Shown piece after piece: positions 5,644 to 7,207 of a DNA stretch of 7,207 nucleotides. Made by a program: the position numbers and the translations under genes. Every line of letters starts with the position of its first letter. Within the stretch, counting starts at the first letter, position 1. Origin of the DNA: an uncultured Anaerolineae bacterium. Its GTDB lineage: Bacteria > Chloroflexota > Anaerolineae > Anaerolineales > UBA4823. The notes under the pieces were generated by a model. The model searched no databases, was not told the origin of the DNA, and was given only the letters and a program-made list of their open reading frames with translations. The stretch lies in contig CAKZNJ010000064.1 of NCBI GenBank assembly GCA_937129505.1, positions 1 through 7,207 of the forward strand. The letters run 5' to 3'.

Positions 5644-6368
5644 CCTTGCCCCCTTGCGCGACGTTCGAGCAGCCAATAGGCAAAAGCCATGTTCAACCAA
5701 GCGGTTACCTGAACGGCGCGAAAGCCGCCCGGCAGAAGGAGAGCGTTGGCGCGCCAGGCTTCCAAAAAAAGCCATAGGGCAGCCGCAGCAAGCACAAACT
5801 GCAAAAACGTCTGCCCGGCAAATTGCCCCCTCCCCAGGCGTTGCCAAAAGAAAACTAAAATCAGCAGGAACCCCAAGGCAGAATAAAGCCCCAGCGGATG
5901 TCGTTTTGCTCCGCCCCACTCTATCCCCCATGTTAAATCAGTGGGTGTGCCGTAAACCTCCCCGGCGGCAAACAAAGCCAAACTGAGGAAAACCCCTAAC
6001 ACCGCCAAAAGGGGAGTTAGAGCGTCCAAAGTTTTCCACAAGCTGAGCCTTTGCCGCTGGCCATAGATCGCCATTGCCAGTATGCCCACCAGCCAGCCCG
6101 CAAACGGGTCGAGCAAGCCGCTATCCAGCGAGAACAGGTTGAGCGGGGCGCGAGCGAAGAGGGCGAAATGTTGTAGGGCAAAGAACAGGCGTGCCGCCAG
6201 CACGCCACTTACTAATCCTAGGAAGACCAATGTGTTGAGCTGAGCCGCCGAAAGGGAATCTTTGGGCAAACGGCGCTCCGCCAAACTCAAACCCAAGTAC
6301 AAACCCAATAAGGTCAACAGCAGGGGTGTGCGCAAGGCAAGGGGACCGATTTGTAAGATGGGGGCCAT
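5640..6368 (-). CDS. Lgt-family polytopic membrane protein, probable pseudoenzyme
   Basis: A 242-residue protein with about six to seven hydrophobic segments, aligned by eye with prolipoprotein diacylglyceryl transferase. Shared features: IGPLALR near the N-terminus (7-13), ARLFFAL (59-65), LDALTPL (114-120), AAGEVYGTPTDLTWGI (134-149), RHPLGLY (156-162) and LFLEAWR (200-206). Key Lgt positions are lost: by my alignment with the E. coli protein, His103 becomes Ala90, Arg143 Ser129, Asn146 Leu132, Tyr235 Ala195 and Arg239 Trp199, while Asp129, Glu151 and Gly154 are kept (Asp115, Glu137, Gly140). It is therefore unlikely to acylate lipoproteins, and a true lgt should exist elsewhere. Its ATG shares one base with the stop of the TlpA gene (TAATG), so it is translated with that redoxin and may be its membrane partner. 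Its stop overlaps the convergent C39/TPR gene. Confidence 0.75.
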   Translation of the reverse strand: MAPILQIGPLALRTPLLLTLLGLYLGLSLAERRLPKDSLSAAQLNTLVFLGLVSGVLAARLFFALQHFALFARAPLNLFSLDSGLLDPFAGWLVGILAMAIYGQRQRLSLWKTLDALTPLLAVLGVFLSLALFAAGEVYGTPTDLTWGIEWGGAKRHPLGLYSALGFLLILVFFWQRLGRGQFAGQTFLQFVLAAAALWLFLEAWRANALLLPGGFRAVQVTAWLNMAFAYWLLERRARGQG

Positions 6369-6919
6369 TAGGGGGTCTCTCCGAGCAAGGCATCCAGACG
6401 GGTGTGCAAGCCGGTTTCGGTGAGCGGTCCGCCCACCACCACCTCGCGGATAAGACCTTGTCGATCAATGAAGAAAGTCGTGGGCAAAGAAAGCACCTGA
6501 TAAGCTTTCACGGTCTCCCCCCGCACATCCAACAAAATGGGGAACGTTATCCCCTGCTCGGCGAGCAATTGATAGACTTTGGGCAGGCTATCCTGACTGC
6601 TGGCATTGACCCCCAGTAACACAAACTCAGCTCCTCTTTGCTCATACAACCTTTGCAGCGTTGGCATCTCAGCGCGACAGGGGGGGCACCATGAAGCCCA
6701 AAAATTGACGATCGCGGGCTTACCGCGCAACTGGGCAAGGGTCATCGCTTCCCCTTGGGTGGTTTCTAGGGTAAAGTCTGGAGCGAGAAAGCCTTTGTGA
6801 GGGGCGGTCGTGATGGCGGTTGAATTCGCCGCGGCAGGGGAGCGACTGAACCACAGCCACGCCAAGCCCACTATCAAGAGCAAGAATGCCTGCCAACGCT
6901 GAGCGGTGAAAACCTGCAT
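6368..6919 (-). CDS. Membrane-anchored TlpA-type thiol-disulfide oxidoreductase
   Basis: A 183-residue thioredoxin-fold protein of the TlpA/ResA/AhpC-TSA group. An N-terminal anchor (about 11-24, no lipobox) is followed by a short Ala/Thr linker and the redoxin domain from about 43 (APDFTLETTQGE). The active site is WASWCPPC with Cys78 and Cys81. The cis-proline is in SLPTTFFID (Pro146), and NASSQDS (105-111) lies in the usual central insert region. The catalytic domain should sit outside the membrane, where relatives reduce disulfides, for example in cytochrome c maturation or protein quality control. No haem-lyase, CcdA or cytochrome gene is beside it, so the substrate is unknown. ATG 6919 lies 7 bases after TATAAT with no Shine-Dalgarno, predicting a leaderless mRNA. 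It is first gene of a two-gene unit with the Lgt-like protein. Confidence 0.88.
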   Translation of the reverse strand: MQVFTAQRWQAFLLLIVGLAWLWFSRSPAAANSTAITTAPHKGFLAPDFTLETTQGEAMTLAQLRGKPAIVNFWASWCPPCRAEMPTLQRLYEQRGAEFVLLGVNASSQDSLPKVYQLLAEQGITFPILLDVRGETVKAYQVLSLPTTFFIDRQGLIREVVVGGPLTETGLHTRLDALLGETP

Positions 6920-6926
6920 AAGCAGA

Positions 6927-6956
6927 ATTATATCGCCGAATTACTCCCGCTTTTAA
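6927..6956 (-). promoter_or_regulatory. Predicted promoter of the tlpA/Lgt-like pair (leaderless)
   Basis: Minus strand: TTAAAA (6956-6951, 4 of 6 to the -35), 18-base spacer, perfect TATAAT (6932-6927), then seven bases to the ATG at 6919. The geometry places the transcription start at the ATG, as for miaB. Confidence 0.55.
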
Positions 6957-7121
6957 CTGAGTTGAAAATCTTCGCCCTTTCCATTCTGAGTTTGTCCCTG
7001 CGGTAAAGGCAAGGGCGGCAGAAGGAACTTATGCTGTTTGCTGGTAGCTGACCTTTGCTGCTCTGCTGAACCTTAAAATTTGATGATAATCTCCCAAATA
7101 AGGGATTTATTGTCTTAAATA
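6957..7121. other. Intergenic region without recognised genes
   Basis: Part of the 280-base divergent gap 6920-7199. No open frame of note, tRNA or insertion sequence seen. CGCCCTT (6973-6979) and AAGGGCG (7011-7017) form a 7-bp inverted repeat with a 31-base loop of doubtful meaning. Composition shifts to strongly AT-rich from about 7070. Confidence 0.5.
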
Positions 7122-7130
7122 TGATAAAAT
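7122..7130 (+). promoter_or_regulatory. Possible extended -10 promoter for the gene starting at 7200
   Basis: TG-a-TAAAAT: TAAAAT (7125-7130) matches 5 of 6 and carries the extended TG, in an AT-rich stretch. No clear -35. Predicted start is about 7137, giving a leader of about 63 bases. Confidence 0.35.
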
Positions 7131-7187
7131 TTCTATTAAATAAATTGACAGATACTAGTCACAATCATTTGTCGGTGTTCACTTTAT

Positions 7188-7194
7188 AAGGAGG
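7188..7194 (+). promoter_or_regulatory. Strong Shine-Dalgarno before the last gene
   Basis: AAGGAGG, followed by TTAAT and ATG at 7200. It is the strongest ribosome-binding site in the window and is what identifies the truncated gene start. Confidence 0.75.
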
Positions 7195-7199
7195 TTAAT

Positions 7200-7207
7200 A
7201 TGGACAA
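7200..7207 (+). CDS. Start of an unidentified gene, cut by the window edge
   Basis: Only ATG GAC AA is present (Met-Asp-Lys or Asn). The call rests on the perfect AAGGAGG five bases upstream and an AT-rich upstream region with a promoter-like box. Nothing can be said about the product. Confidence 0.6.

Noticed and set aside
5640..6368. Functional lgt
   Set aside because: The scaffold matches, but the catalytic His, Arg, Asn and Tyr positions appear replaced in alignment.
6973..7017. CGCCCTT...AAGGGCG inverted repeat as a terminator or RNA element
   Set aside because: Only 7 bp with a 31-base loop and no T run; it is likely chance.
7145..7150. Perfect TTGACA as a -35 for the gene at 7200
   Set aside because: No -10-like hexamer is found at 15-19 bases downstream (TTTGTC and neighbours only).

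Overview
The window looks like a chromosomal fragment of a Chloroflexota bacterium, most likely class Anaerolineae. This is inferred from three things: a membrane-anchored C39-family peptidase with a Pro/Thr (PTPTP) linker and TPR repeats, a MiaB with the HIEVPVQAGDDE variant, and a TlpA/Lgt-like pair. No rRNA or other taxonomic marker is present, so this is a lineage guess. Every base before about 7070 reads as ordinary, dense bacterial genome. No CRISPR array, tRNA, rRNA or insertion sequence was found.

Left part (1-2760, minus strand): the start of a respiratory complex I operon in canonical order nuoA-nuoB-nuoC-nuoD-nuoE, with nuoE cut by the window edge. The genes overlap or are separated by at most 18 bases. 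A strong sigma70-type promoter (TTGACA, 17-base spacer, extended -10) lies 49 bases upstream of nuoA. A 6+6 inverted repeat covers its -10 and start point, and a 16-base near-palindrome sits upstream of its -35. The subunits keep their key residues: the NuoB N2 cysteines, the NuoD quinone-site His and Tyr, and the NuoC family signature.

Middle part: the 306-base gap 2652-2957 holds the nuo control region and an 8-base-periodic ACGAAGGC/ACCAAGAC-type repeat arranged as an inverted repeat. Read on the minus strand it is followed by T-rich sequence and may end miaB transcription. miaB (minus, tRNA methylthiotransferase) is complete. It is divergent from the C39-peptidase/TPR gene (plus). Their promoters lie within about 70 bases of each other.

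Right part: the C39/TPR gene converges on an Lgt-like membrane protein gene so tightly that the two stop codons overlap. The Lgt-like gene is the second of a translationally coupled pair (TAATG) with a membrane-anchored TlpA-type thioredoxin. The Lgt-like protein has lost the catalytic positions of true Lgt, so it is probably not a lipoprotein acyltransferase. A 280-base, increasingly AT-rich gap follows, and a new plus-strand gene begins at 7200 behind a perfect Shine-Dalgarno sequence.

The less ordinary signals are: the redoxin/Lgt-pseudoenzyme pair; two genes (miaB and tlpA) whose perfect TATAAT lies exactly 7 bases from ATG, predicting leaderless mRNAs; the C39 protein with Asn in the usual third catalytic position; and the repeat-built terminator candidate. 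No clearly new multi-gene defence or mobile system is visible.
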